A stretch of 64,000 nucleotides of DNA from assembly GCF_000421225.1 (NCBI RefSeq), contig NZ_ATWL01000005.1:170329-234328 (forward strand), read 5' to 3'. The notes beneath the pieces are model-generated. The model was not told the DNA's origin and did not search any database. It was given only the letters and a program-made list of their open reading frames with translations. Each line of letters opens with the position of its first letter. Positions within the stretch are counted from its first letter, which is position 1. The DNA comes from Ruania albidiflava DSM 18029. GTDB taxonomy: Bacteria; Actinomycetota; Actinomycetes; Actinomycetales; Beutenbergiaceae. The translations under genes and the position numbers were made by a program. Below are positions 18,039 through 26,764 of the stretch, in pieces.

Positions 18039-19003
18039 TGGTAGTGCACCTTTCGCTCCCCGAACCGGAACTGCACGGCGGAGAGCACCACCACGATCAG
18101 GAACAGGATCACCGTCTGCGCACTGGCGTAGCCCACCTGCCGGTGGACGAATGCGTTCTGGTAGATCTCGTACACGATCAGGTTCGTCGCCCCGGCCGGT
18201 CCGCCCTGGGTCAGGATGTCGATCTGCCCGAACGACTGGAAGGAGTCGATCACCAGCACGATGCTCACGAAGAACAACACCGGAGAAAGCAGCGGCACGG
18301 TGATGTTCCGTAGCTGCCGCCACCGACCCGCACCATCCAGCGACGCGCTCTCGTACAGCTCGGTCGGCAACGACTGCATCCCACCCAGCAGCACGATGAA
18401 CGTGAAGCCCAGGTGCATCCAGATCGTGGTCAGCGAGACCGAGATGAGTGCCACGTTCGGGTCCGTCACCCAGCCGACGGGGGAGATCCCGAAGATTCCG
18501 AGGAATGCGTTCAGGATGCCTTGGCTGGGGTGGAAGATCAGCCGCCAGACCACGGCTGCTGCCGCTGCCGAGATCGCGAGCGGGAGAGCGTAGACCGTGC
18601 GGAAGAAGGCCATCCCACGGAGCTTCTCGTTGGCGAGGACCGCCAGACAGAGCGCGATCGCCATCGTGGTCGGCACGACCATCACCGCGAAGGACACGGT
18701 CGCCACCAGGCTCTGCCGGAAACCGTCCGAGGTCAGCGTGGCGATGTAGTTCCCCAGGCCGGCGAACACAGTCGGCAGTCCGCGCACATTGGTGTTGAAG
18801 AAGCTGAGCCAGCCGGCCTTGATCGCCGGGTAGAACAGGAAGACGGCGAAGATCACCAGCACGGGGGACAGGTACGCCAGTCCACTGAGCAGGTTGCGCC
18901 ATTCGCGGCGTCGGCGCAGTCGGCGCCGTTCCGGGGACTCGTGGGGCGGCTGGGCGCGCCCGGTGCTCCGGGCGCGCCTAGCCTTGGTGTCGACTGCTGT
19001 CAT
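18035..19003 (-). CDS. ABC importer, permease (MalF/UgpA class)
   Basis: 322 residues. A charged cytoplasmic N-terminus of about 40 residues is followed by six predicted membrane helices starting at LLSGLAYLSPVLVIFAVFLF. The EAA loop is ELYESASLDGAGRWRQLRNI (about 230-250). Together with the neighbouring permease and binding protein it forms a CUT1-type importer for sugars or glycerol-3-phosphate-like solutes. Its ATG overlaps the binding-protein stop by 1 nt (TGATG), so it is translationally coupled. Confidence 0.92.
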   Translation of the reverse strand: MTAVDTKARRARSTGRAQPPHESPERRRLRRRREWRNLLSGLAYLSPVLVIFAVFLFYPAIKAGWLSFFNTNVRGLPTVFAGLGNYIATLTSDGFRQSLVATVSFAVMVVPTTMAIALCLAVLANEKLRGMAFFRTVYALPLAISAAAAAVVWRLIFHPSQGILNAFLGIFGISPVGWVTDPNVALISVSLTTIWMHLGFTFIVLLGGMQSLPTELYESASLDGAGRWRQLRNITVPLLSPVLFFVSIVLVIDSFQSFGQIDILTQGGPAGATNLIVYEIYQNAFVHRQVGYASAQTVILFLIVVVLSAVQFRFGERKVHYQ

Positions 19004-20325
19004 CAGTTCTGGTTCGCCTGGTTGTATGTCTCGAGCTGTGAGGTGATCTCCGCAGCGGACTGGTCGAGCACGGTCTGTGGATCACCGCCGTCGTACAGCG
19101 CCTCCCAGACGTCGGAGAGCTCTGATGTGGCGCTCACACCCGACAGCGAGCTGAGACTGTTCGGGTCCTCGCCATCGGCCAGCTCCTGGTTGTTCGCCGA
19201 GGCGAGCGCCGGGATCTCGTCCATCGCGTCGATGAGGACCTGCTCGTCGTAGGCCTCCTCGACCACCGGGAAGTACCCAGTGTTGGCCGCCCACCGGGCT
19301 TGCACCTCCGGCGAGCTGGCGAAGCGGACGAACTCGTAGGCGGCCTGCTGCGTCTCCTCCGGGGCGTCGGCGAAGATCGCCATCCCGTTGCCGCCGGTGC
19401 TCACGCCCGCCGAGGTCTCCCCCTCAGGTACCGGCAGGGGCATCGAGTCGAACGCGAAGTCCGCCGACTGGGTGTGCATGATCGTGGCCGCTGTGGTGTC
19501 CCCGATCATGCCGACCTGACCGGCGTACCAGGGCTGGCGCAGGTCGTCGAAGGAGCGCCCGTAGTTGCCGGTCAGCCCCTCCTCGTACATCTCCTGGATC
19601 CAGGTCATCGTCTCCACTCCGGCGGAGCTGTTGAAGACCGCTTCCGTCGGCGGTGCCTCGCGACCGTTCCCGTTGTCGAGCAGCGGTTCACCGCGCAGCC
19701 CCATCAGGGTCTGGACCACTCCGCCGTCGATGAGGAAGGCAGCCCCGTAGTCCATCCCTGCTTCTTCCTGCAGCGTGCGGGCTGCCTCCTCGAAGTCCTC
19801 GTAGGTCTGCACCTCATCGGGGTCCAACCCGGCCTCCTCGAAGGCATCCGCGTTGTAGAAGACCACGTTGGTCGACGCCGACTGGGGCATGTACTGCAGG
19901 GCCCCGTCCATCGACCAGGAGGCACGAAGCACCGGCTGCAGACTCTCGATGTCGAACTGGTCATCAGCGTCGATGAACTCCTGCATCGGCGTGATCAGGC
20001 CTGCCTCGACCGTTTCGCGCATGTTGCCCATCTGCATCACGTCCGGGGCTTCGTCGGTCCCGACCACCTGGAGCAGCTTGGTGTAAGCCTCGTCGTACAT
20101 ACCCTGTTCGGAGGCATTGACGACGATCTCCGACTGGCTGTCGTTGAAGTCGTCGACAATCTCTTGGAAGGCCTCGCCGTTGTTGCCGCGCATCGAGTGC
20201 CACAACGTCACCACGATCTGACCCTCAGCGTCTGTGGTGGGCTCGGAACCGGCGCAGCCACTCAGCATCAAGGCACCGGCACCGATCGCCGCAACCCCGA
20301 CCACGCTCTTTCGTAGTGCCTTCAT
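19003..20325 (-). CDS. ABC importer, extracellular solute-binding lipoprotein
   Basis: 440 residues. A lipoprotein signal (KALRKSVVGVAAIGAGALML then the lipobox LSGC, Cys about 24) anchors it to the outer face of the membrane. The mature part is a family 1 solute-binding protein, with IVVTLWHSMRGNNGEAFQEI at the front and FADAPEETQQAAYEFVRFAS typical of UgpB/MalE-type proteins. WHSM is shared by UgpB-like proteins, but the ligand cannot be fixed from this. The ATG at 20325 has AGAGGAG upstream. It is the first gene of the leftward unit and divergent from the secreted phosphoesterase across a 506-nt region. Confidence 0.92.
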   Translation of the reverse strand: MKALRKSVVGVAAIGAGALMLSGCAGSEPTTDAEGQIVVTLWHSMRGNNGEAFQEIVDDFNDSQSEIVVNASEQGMYDEAYTKLLQVVGTDEAPDVMQMGNMRETVEAGLITPMQEFIDADDQFDIESLQPVLRASWSMDGALQYMPQSASTNVVFYNADAFEEAGLDPDEVQTYEDFEEAARTLQEEAGMDYGAAFLIDGGVVQTLMGLRGEPLLDNGNGREAPPTEAVFNSSAGVETMTWIQEMYEEGLTGNYGRSFDDLRQPWYAGQVGMIGDTTAATIMHTQSADFAFDSMPLPVPEGETSAGVSTGGNGMAIFADAPEETQQAAYEFVRFASSPEVQARWAANTGYFPVVEEAYDEQVLIDAMDEIPALASANNQELADGEDPNSLSSLSGVSATSELSDVWEALYDGGDPQTVLDQSAAEITSQLETYNQANQN

Positions 20326-20426
20326 GCTCCACTCCTCTATGGGTTCGAATATGAGGTGAAACTCACCACCGAACGAGTCTCGAACACGTTCAACGTACTC
20401 CCTCCGCGAGTCAGGTCCCCACCATC

Positions 20427-20440
20427 TGCACGTATGTGCA
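20427..20440. promoter_or_regulatory. Operator copy 1, TGCAC-GTAT-GTGCA
   Basis: Perfect 5-bp inverted repeat around 4 nt, about 100 nt upstream of the solute-binding-protein start. Same design as the copy at 20675-20688. Binding by the SorC-type regulator is inferred from location. Confidence 0.6.
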
Positions 20441-20479
20441 CCGTTGTCCTTCGCTCATTTCGCGCAACAAACCTCGATC

Positions 20480-20493
20480 TGCACGAACGCGCA
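20480..20493. promoter_or_regulatory. Operator copy 2 (degenerate), TGCAC-GAAC-GCGCA
   Basis: One mismatch in the right half-site relative to the two perfect copies. Centre-to-centre distance to copy 1 is 53 nt, close to five helical turns, which would suit a tetrameric regulator bridging sites. Confidence 0.45.
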
Positions 20494-20674
20494 CGCGCCG
20501 TGGCGGTGGGAGGACAGTTTCAGCCGCGTGCCGCGGGCGGCGGCAGCGCAGCGCAACTCAGCACCTGTGTAGCGATCGACGTGTCGGTCAGACCGCAGCC
20601 CGCTGCGACGACGCAATGATCAGGATCGACGTCAGCGCTGCAGCGACGGCGACCTCGTCGGAGCTTCTGGGTCT

Positions 20675-20688
20675 TGCACGATTGTGCA
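20675..20688. promoter_or_regulatory. Operator copy 3, TGCAC-GATT-GTGCA
   Basis: Second perfect copy, about 145 nt upstream of the secreted phosphoesterase start. It is placed to control the rightward promoter, as copy 1 is for the leftward one. Confidence 0.6.
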
Positions 20689-20831
20689 CGTCGGCCGGGA
20701 ACTCTTGCAGGACATGGCGGCGGTGGTCAGAGTGACTCCCACCGGGGCTCAGCCCCACCCGTTGCGGGACCCCAGACCGGAAGCAGCCAGTGCGGCGCCG
20801 GTCGTTCGACACCGACCGGAAGGACACCCCC

Positions 20832-23036
20832 ATGTCAGACAGTGCTGTCTCGATCAATCGCCGCCAATTGCTCGCACTCACGCCGCTGCCACTGGTCACC
20901 GCGCTACCAGGCCTGTCGGCGCTGCCGGCACAAGCGGCCGAAGAGCCGAGCGACGGGCAGGTGATCGCCTTCATCACCGATGTGCACGTCAACCCCGAGG
21001 ACGAGGTCAAGGTGGCGCGGGCCCGCGCCTGTGCCGATGCCCTGGTCGAGCTCGATCCTGATCTGGTCCTGCATGGCGGTGACCTCACTGATCACGGCAC
21101 CGAACGAGCGCTGCGCACCTGGATGGAGATGTTCCCACCCGCGTTCCGCGAGCGGCTCCACCACGTACCGGGCAACCACGAGACCCACTGGAACAACGAT
21201 GCGTACCAGGCCTACGAGTCCGAGGTCGGACCGCGCATGTACTCCATCGACCTCGATGACATCCACATCGTCTTCACCGACACCTCCATCGAACAGCAAG
21301 GCGTCGCCGACCTCGACGACCAGCAGATCTCCTGGCTCCGCCGCGACCTGGCCACGGCAGCCGGTCGCCCCATCCTGGCGGTCGGCCATCACGTGCTCGC
21401 CTTGACGCCGAACCAGATCCGCAACGCTGACAAGGTGCTCGACGTCCTCACCGAGGCCGGTGCCCATGCCTACCTGTGCGGACACATCCACAGCGAACGC
21501 AACAACGTGGTCAACGGGCTGACCGAGCTCACCGGCGTCTCCAACGGCGAAGAACCCGGTTACTACACCCTGACCCGGAAGACCACCGAGGACGGTGACG
21601 TGCTCGAGGTGGAGCGCGTCGATATCGCCGACCCCACCGACCCCGACGTGGAGCCGGGCCGTCGCTCGCTGCCGGCGATCGACCTGGCACCCGCCAACCG
21701 CAACCGGCTCCAGCCCACTCGCGCCGAGGTCCAGGTCACGGAGACTGGCCTGAAGGTCGACGTGGATCTGGCACCCGATGCGCAGCCGGAGAAGGTCGAG
21801 GCCGCGGTGATGGGGCCGAGGCTAGCCAGTGGCACCATCGACAACTTCGAGCTCCTGCGAGCCGACCAGAACACCTGGTCCGGCATCCTCGACCTCACCG
21901 ATGTCCCGGCCGGCGAGAACCGCGCCTTCGTCAGGGTCTCCGCCCCGGGCGGTAACGGACCGGTGGGCGCGAACCTGTGGCACACCACGATCCACTTCGA
22001 GCTGGACGGGTTCACCCCGGACTGGACCTTCCGTCTCCGTGGGACAACCTCGGCCGCGCTCATCTCGGACCAGGACCAGGTGATCACCGCCACTACTGCG
22101 GGCCACGTGTGGGCGATGCGCAGCGCGGGTCGCGGCGTCCAGCCGGCCTGGCGAGCCCACATCGGTCCTGTGTACAACGACCCGGCCGCCATCGCCGACC
22201 AGCACCAGATCTTCTTCCCCTGCGCCGATCATCATGTCTATGCGCTGGACTCCACCGACGGTGCGCTGCTCTGGCGAACTGATGTCGGCGCCCCAGTGGG
22301 ATCGGACCTGACGGCGACCACCATCGACGGCGACGACGCCGTGCTCGCGATCGCTGCCGACTCCTTGTACTGCCTGGATGCGGCCGACGGTTCGGTCCGG
22401 TGGAGCCAACAGCTGACCGGGATCAGCGGTGGCCCGGCCACCTGCGACGGCGACCGGGTCTACCTCGGCGTCGGTGACGGGAAGACCTGGGCCTTCGACG
22501 CTCGCACCGGCGAACCAGAGTGGAGCATCGAGCAGGCAGAGGGTTACACCGACGTCTACGGCCAGCTGCGCCACGGGCCGTGGCAGGCGCAGCGCCTGCT
22601 GCTGCCGGAGAACGCGATCCTCGCCTGCAGCAAAGACTCGATGCGGGCCGTAGACCGCAGCAGTGGCGACCGGATCTGGGAACGGGAGGGGCCGTTCGGT
22701 GTCTCTCCGGCCCCGCGGATGTGGCGCGAGCGCATCCTGGTGGTCAGCGAGCAGGGTACGGTCATGCTCCTCGACCCCGCGACAGGTGACGCCGAGCTGG
22801 AGGTCGAGACGGTCCCGTACATCAAGAACGCGGACTACCTGGTCCGAGACTCCACCGTGATCGTGACCAGCGCTGGCGGGCTGGTGGCGACAGTGGACCT
22901 GGAAGACGGGAGCAGCCAGATCCTTGGACAGATGGCACCCGACTACGTCTTCAGCACACCCGTGCTCTCCGCGGACGGGGGCCACTACATCGTGGCCACC
23001 ATGAACGGGGACCTGCGCAGCTACCCGCTGCCCTGA
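20832..23036 (+). CDS. Tat-type secreted calcineurin-like phosphoesterase with C-terminal PQQ-like beta-propeller
   Basis: 734 residues. The N-terminus INRRQLLALTPLPLVTALPG with an ALPAQA cleavage region looks like a Tat signal. The metallophosphoesterase domain (about 40-260) has all family motifs: ITDVHVN, HGGDLTDHG, VPGNHETH, VGHHV and CGHIHSERNN. A middle beta-rich region (about 275-410) leads to PQQ-like propeller blades (about 420-734) such as YALDSTDGALLWRTD, YCLDAADGSVRW and WAFDARTGEPEW. The protein should cut phosphoesters outside the cell. Start ATG at 20832 with GGAAGGA upstream; an in-frame ATG at 20790 would bury the signal. It faces the importer operon, suggesting a paired role. 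Confidence 0.88.
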   Translation: MSDSAVSINRRQLLALTPLPLVTALPGLSALPAQAAEEPSDGQVIAFITDVHVNPEDEVKVARARACADALVELDPDLVLHGGDLTDHGTERALRTWMEMFPPAFRERLHHVPGNHETHWNNDAYQAYESEVGPRMYSIDLDDIHIVFTDTSIEQQGVADLDDQQISWLRRDLATAAGRPILAVGHHVLALTPNQIRNADKVLDVLTEAGAHAYLCGHIHSERNNVVNGLTELTGVSNGEEPGYYTLTRKTTEDGDVLEVERVDIADPTDPDVEPGRRSLPAIDLAPANRNRLQPTRAEVQVTETGLKVDVDLAPDAQPEKVEAAVMGPRLASGTIDNFELLRADQNTWSGILDLTDVPAGENRAFVRVSAPGGNGPVGANLWHTTIHFELDGFTPDWTFRLRGTTSAALISDQDQVITATTAGHVWAMRSAGRGVQPAWRAHIGPVYNDPAAIADQHQIFFPCADHHVYALDSTDGALLWRTDVGAPVGSDLTATTIDGDDAVLAIAADSLYCLDAADGSVRWSQQLTGISGGPATCDGDRVYLGVGDGKTWAFDARTGEPEWSIEQAEGYTDVYGQLRHGPWQAQRLLLPENAILACSKDSMRAVDRSSGDRIWEREGPFGVSPAPRMWRERILVVSEQGTVMLLDPATGDAELEVETVPYIKNADYLVRDSTVIVTSAGGLVATVDLEDGSSQILGQMAPDYVFSTPVLSADGGHYIVATMNGDLRSYPLP

Positions 23037-23113
23037 CCGGCCGGTGCTCGCTGCACAGATCCCCGGGCTGCCGCCGGTCTTGCATCGCAGCCACAGATAC
23101 TGAAGCCTCACCC

Positions 23114-23152
23114 ATGGCAACCACCACGACCAGCTCTGAAGGAACCCTGTGA
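23114..23152 (+). CDS. Possible 12-residue upstream ORF overlapping the alpha-galactosidase start
   Basis: ATG at 23114 opens a frame encoding MATTTTSSEGTL whose TGA overlaps the GTG start of the next gene by 2 nt. It spans the ribosome-binding site of that gene, so translation could be coupled. No good ribosome site precedes its own ATG, and so short an ORF can arise by chance. Confidence 0.2.
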   Translation: MATTTTSSEGTL

Positions 23153-25320
23153 CTCTTGATCAGTTTTCTCTGCCCGACGGCGGTACTCGCCTGTCTTTTC
23201 GTAGTTCTGGGGCGCAGGTGGTGCTGGAGGTGCCCACCAGCGGTCTGCCGCGGGTGCTGCACTGGGGGCAGGACCTGGGCGCGCTGAGTGCCGCCGACCT
23301 GGACGCCCTGGTCGCCTCCGGGCCGCAGCGAGCGCTGACCGGCCTGCCCAGCAACGGTGTCCCCGCCGCGTTGCTGCCCTCGCCAGCGGACGGCTGGTTG
23401 TGGACCCCGGGGATCACCGGGCACCGGGAGGGTGCGGACTTCTCTCCGGCGTTCACTGTGACGGGGGTGCAGGTGCTGGCCTCGGACCGGCCGGAGATCG
23501 CCCACCACGTGCAGGTCACAGCCTCGGACTCGGTGGCGGGTCTGGACCTGAGCATCGAGGTGCAGCTGGCGGCCTCCGGGGTGCTGCGTACCCGTGCGCA
23601 GGTGACCAACACCGGCCAAGGAGTCTACGACCTGGCCACCCTGGACCTGGCGCTGCCGGTGCCCCCGCAGGCCACTGAGCTGATGGACATGACCGGCCGC
23701 CAGCTGCGGGAACGCTCCCTGCAGCGGATGCCGCTGACCATCGGCACGCACCTGCGGGAGTCTCGCCGGGCGTCGGCGCACGAGGCCAGCCTGTTCACCG
23801 CGGCCGGGGAGGCGGGGTTCTCCTGGCGCTCCGGGCGGGTGTGGGCCCTGCATGTGGGCTGGTCGGGCAACACCCGCAGCTATGCCGAGCGGACGAACAC
23901 CGACGTGACGACGTTGGCGGGTGGGGAGCTGCTGCTTTCCGGAGAGGTGCGCCTGGCCGAAGGTGCCTCCTACACCTCACCGTGGATCTACGCCTCGGCC
24001 GGGGTGGGCCTGGACGAGGTGGCCTCCCGGTTCCACGACTTCCTGCGCGCCCGGCCCGAGCACCCCCGCAGCCCGCGGCCGGTGACGTTGAACGTGTGGG
24101 AGGCGGTCTACTTCGACCACGACCTGGACAGGTTGGTGGCCTTGGCCGACCGGGCCGGACGGGTCGGGGTGGAACGGTATGTGCTCGATGATGGCTGGTT
24201 CCGCCACCGCCGGGACGACACCGCAGGTCTGGGCGACTGGTACGTGGCCGAGGACGTCTGGCCCGATGGCCTGGGCCCGCTGGTAGCGGCAGTACGCGAG
24301 CGGGGCATGCAGTTCGGACTCTGGTTCGAACCAGAGATGATCAACGAGGACTCCGACCTGGCCCGGGCCCACCCGGACTGGATCCTCGCCCCCGGCCAGC
24401 GCCTGCCGGTGCGCCACCGCCACCAGCAGGTGCTGAACCTGACCATCCCGGAGGCCTACACCTACCTGCGCGACCGGATCAGTGCCCTGGTGAGCGAATA
24501 CCAGATCGACTACATCAAGTGGGACCACAACCGGTCCCTGGTCGAGCCGGGCACCCGGGCCACCGGCCGGCCCGCCGTGCACGCCCAGACGCTGGCCGTC
24601 TATGACCTGATCGACGAGCTCAAGGCCACCCACCCAGGCCTGGAGATCGAGTCCTGCGCCAGCGGCGGGGGCAGGATCGACCTGGGCATGATGGCCCACG
24701 CCGACCGCATCTGGGGCTCGGACTGCAACGACCCCACCGAACGCCAGCTGATCGAGTCCGGCACCCGGCTGCTGCTCCCACCCGAGCTGATCGGCTCCCA
24801 CATCGCCTCCCCCACCTCCCACACCACCGGACGCACCCACACCCTGACCTACCGGGCCGGCACCGCGTTCTTCTCCCACCTGGGCATCGAGTGGGACCTC
24901 ACCTCAGCCACGGAAGAGGACCTGGACCAGCTCACCGACTGGATCCGCGTGCACAAGACCCACCGCCACCTGCTGCACACCGGCACGGTGGTCCGCGCCG
25001 ACCACCTGCCCGAAGGCGGCTGGTGCCACGGCGTGGTAGCAACCGACCAGACCGAGGCGATCTACGCCGTCGTGAACCTGCGCAGCGCAGCGGCCGCCCC
25101 GGCAGGGCGGATCCAGCTACCCGGGCTGGACCCGGAGGCCACCTATCGGGTGCGTGCCCTGCCCCCTGCGGATGCGAGCGAGCCGCTGGCCACGCACGGG
25201 ACGCCGTCGTGGTGGGCCGACGGGCTGACCATCAGCGGCCGGCTGCTCGCAGAGCTGGGCATCCAGCCACCGGCACTGAACCCCGAGCGACTGGTGCTGC
25301 TGCACCTGCACCAAGTCTGA
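23149..25320 (+). CDS. Alpha-galactosidase, GH36 family
   Basis: 723 residues. GH36 layout: N-terminal beta-supersandwich (about 1-300), a (beta/alpha)8 barrel (about 310-640) and a C-terminal beta domain. Barrel motifs include YVLDDGWFRHRRDD, GLWFEPEMINEDSDLA, the nucleophile aspartate in YIKWDHNRSL (about 450) and the acid/base aspartate in IWGSDCNDPTERQ (about 525). It removes alpha-galactosyl residues from oligosaccharides or glycerol galactosides. No signal peptide, so it acts on imported substrate. GTG start at 23149 with GAAGGA upstream; no better start is visible. It follows the secreted phosphoesterase by 112 nt on the same strand, so co-regulation is possible. Confidence 0.93.
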   Translation: MTLDQFSLPDGGTRLSFRSSGAQVVLEVPTSGLPRVLHWGQDLGALSAADLDALVASGPQRALTGLPSNGVPAALLPSPADGWLWTPGITGHREGADFSPAFTVTGVQVLASDRPEIAHHVQVTASDSVAGLDLSIEVQLAASGVLRTRAQVTNTGQGVYDLATLDLALPVPPQATELMDMTGRQLRERSLQRMPLTIGTHLRESRRASAHEASLFTAAGEAGFSWRSGRVWALHVGWSGNTRSYAERTNTDVTTLAGGELLLSGEVRLAEGASYTSPWIYASAGVGLDEVASRFHDFLRARPEHPRSPRPVTLNVWEAVYFDHDLDRLVALADRAGRVGVERYVLDDGWFRHRRDDTAGLGDWYVAEDVWPDGLGPLVAAVRERGMQFGLWFEPEMINEDSDLARAHPDWILAPGQRLPVRHRHQQVLNLTIPEAYTYLRDRISALVSEYQIDYIKWDHNRSLVEPGTRATGRPAVHAQTLAVYDLIDELKATHPGLEIESCASGGGRIDLGMMAHADRIWGSDCNDPTERQLIESGTRLLLPPELIGSHIASPTSHTTGRTHTLTYRAGTAFFSHLGIEWDLTSATEEDLDQLTDWIRVHKTHRHLLHTGTVVRADHLPEGGWCHGVVATDQTEAIYAVVNLRSAAAAPAGRIQLPGLDPEATYRVRALPPADASEPLATHGTPSWWADGLTISGRLLAELGIQPPALNPERLVLLHLHQV

Positions 25321-25374
25321 GACCGCGGACGGGTGCGGGCTGCCCGCATCGGCGTGGCAGCCCGCCCGGCGGTC
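25321..25374. terminator. Bidirectional hairpin between alpha-galactosidase and fumC
   Basis: The inner stem GCGGGCTGCC/GGCAGCCCGC (25335-25344 with 25356-25365) is a perfect 10 bp with an 11-nt loop. The outer arms GACCGC/GCGGTC extend it. It sits between two convergent stops and overlaps the fumC stop by 2 nt. No U-tract, which is common in high-GC actinobacteria. Confidence 0.7.
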
Positions 25375-26764
25375 AGGGGTGGGTCATCGACATCACGTCC
25401 AGCGCGGTGTCCAGCTGCTCGGCGGTGACCTCCCCGCGCTCGACGTACCCGAGGTCCTCCACGGCCTGGCGGATGGTGATGCCCTCGGCGATCGCGTGCT
25501 TGGCGATCTTCGCGGCCGCCTCGTAGCCGATGTAGCGGTTCAGCGGGGTGACGATCGAAGGTGAGGACTCGGCCAGCCTCCGGGCGTGGTCCACGTTCGC
25601 GGTGATGCCGTCCACGCACTTGGTCGCCAGGTGCTCCGCGGCGTTGGCCAGCAGCGTGATCGACTCCAGCAGGTTGCGGGCCATCACCGGCAGCATCACG
25701 TTCAGCTCGAACGACCCGGTGGTGCCGGCGAAGGCGATCGCCGCATCGTTGCCGATCACCTGGGCACAGACCATCAGCACGGCCTCCGGGATCACCGGGT
25801 TCACCTTCCCGGGCATGATCGAGGAGCCGGGCTGCAGGTCCGGCAGGGCGATCTCGCCCAGGCCGGTGCGCGGTCCGGAGCCCATCCAGCGCAGGTCGTT
25901 GCAGATCTTCACCAGGGACACCGCGATCGTGCGCAGCTGCCCGGAGGCCTCCACCAGGGAGTCCTGCGCGCCCTGCGCCTCGAAGTGGTTCGGTGCCTCG
26001 GTCAGCGGCAGGCCGGTGTTCTCCGCGACCAGCTCGATCACCCGGCCAGCGAACCCGACCGGGGTGTTGATACCGGTGCCGACCGCAGTACCGCCCAGCG
26101 GCAGCTCGGCCAGTCGGGGCAGTGCGGCAGCGAGCCGATCGATACCGTTGCGGACCTGCTGGGCGTAACCGCCGAACTCCTGGCCGAGGGTGACCGGTGT
26201 GGCGTCCATCAGGTGCGTGCGCCCGGCCTTGACCACCTCCGCGTACTCGTCGGCCTTGCGCTGCAGCGAGGCCGCGAGGGTCTCCAGCCCGGGCAGCAGC
26301 TCGGAGATCACTGCCTGGGTGGCGGCCACGTGGATGGACGCAGGGAAGGTGTCGTTGGAGGACTGCGAGGCGTTCACGTGGTCGTTCGGGTGCACCTCGA
26401 GCGCCTCGGTGGAGGCCAGCGTGGCGATCACCTCGTTGGCGTTCATGTTCGAGGAGGTGCCGGACCCGGTCTGGAATATGTCGATCGGGAAGTCGTGGTC
26501 GAACTCCCCGGAGATCACCCGGTCGGCGGCGGCGCGGATCGCCTCGGCCCGCTCCGCGTCCAGCACGCCGAGCTCGCTATTGGCCCGTGCCGCGGCGCGC
26601 TTGATCTGCGCGAGAGCGGCGATGTGGTGGCGGGAGATGCCCGTCCCGGAGATCTGGAAGTTCTCCACCGCGCGCTGCGTCTGCGCCCGGTAGGTGGCGT
26701 CCTTGGGTACCCGCACCTCGCCCATGGTGTCGTGCTCGATGCGGTAGGCGGTCTCGTCGGTCAT
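25373..26764 (-). CDS. fumC: Fumarate hydratase class II
   Basis: Interconverts fumarate and malate in the TCA cycle. 463 residues, the usual class II length. Signatures: [16 protein letters not shown] near the N-terminus, [41 protein letters not shown] and the lyase signature [15 protein letters not shown] (about 318-332, catalytic Ser). The start is the ATG at 26764 ([17 protein letters not shown]), which matches family starts. Class II enzymes need no iron-sulfur cluster. Confidence 0.96.
   Translation of the reverse strand: MTDETAYRIEHDTMGEVRVPKDATYRAQTQRAVENFQISGTGISRHHIAALAQIKRAAARANSELGVLDAERAEAIRAAADRVISGEFDHDFPIDIFQTGSGTSSNMNANEVIATLASTEALEVHPNDHVNASQSSNDTFPASIHVAATQAVISELLPGLETLAASLQRKADEYAEVVKAGRTHLMDATPVTLGQEFGGYAQQVRNGIDRLAAALPRLAELPLGGTAVGTGINTPVGFAGRVIELVAENTGLPLTEAPNHFEAQGAQDSLVEASGQLRTIAVSLVKICNDLRWMGSGPRTGLGEIALPDLQPGSSIMPGKVNPVIPEAVLMVCAQVIGNDAAIAFAGTTGSFELNVMLPVMARNLLESITLLANAAEHLATKCVDGITANVDHARRLAESSPSIVTPLNRYIGYEAAAKIAKHAIAEGITIRQAVEDLGYVERGEVTAEQLDTALDVMSMTHP

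Larger units (their letters stand above)
20326..20831. other. Divergent regulatory region between importer and secreted phosphoesterase
   Basis: 506 nt without a convincing gene. It holds three copies of the TGCAC-N4-GTGCA site, the shorter palindrome GGTGA-AAC-TCACC near 20354, and GAACACGTTC near 20390. It looks less GC-rich than its surroundings. Promoters for both divergent units must lie here; I could not assign clear -10/-35 pairs. Confidence 0.6.

Noticed and set aside
16239..18044. 601-codon frame on the + strand over the M14, phosphodiesterase and permease genes
   Set aside because: It is antisense to three well-supported genes and shows only high-GC noise residues (His, Arg, Gln, Gly).
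20354..20395. Extra palindromes GGTGA-AAC-TCACC and GAACACGTTC near the binding-protein start
   Set aside because: Short and single-copy; they differ from the repeated TGCAC-N4-GTGCA sites, so I do not call them operators.
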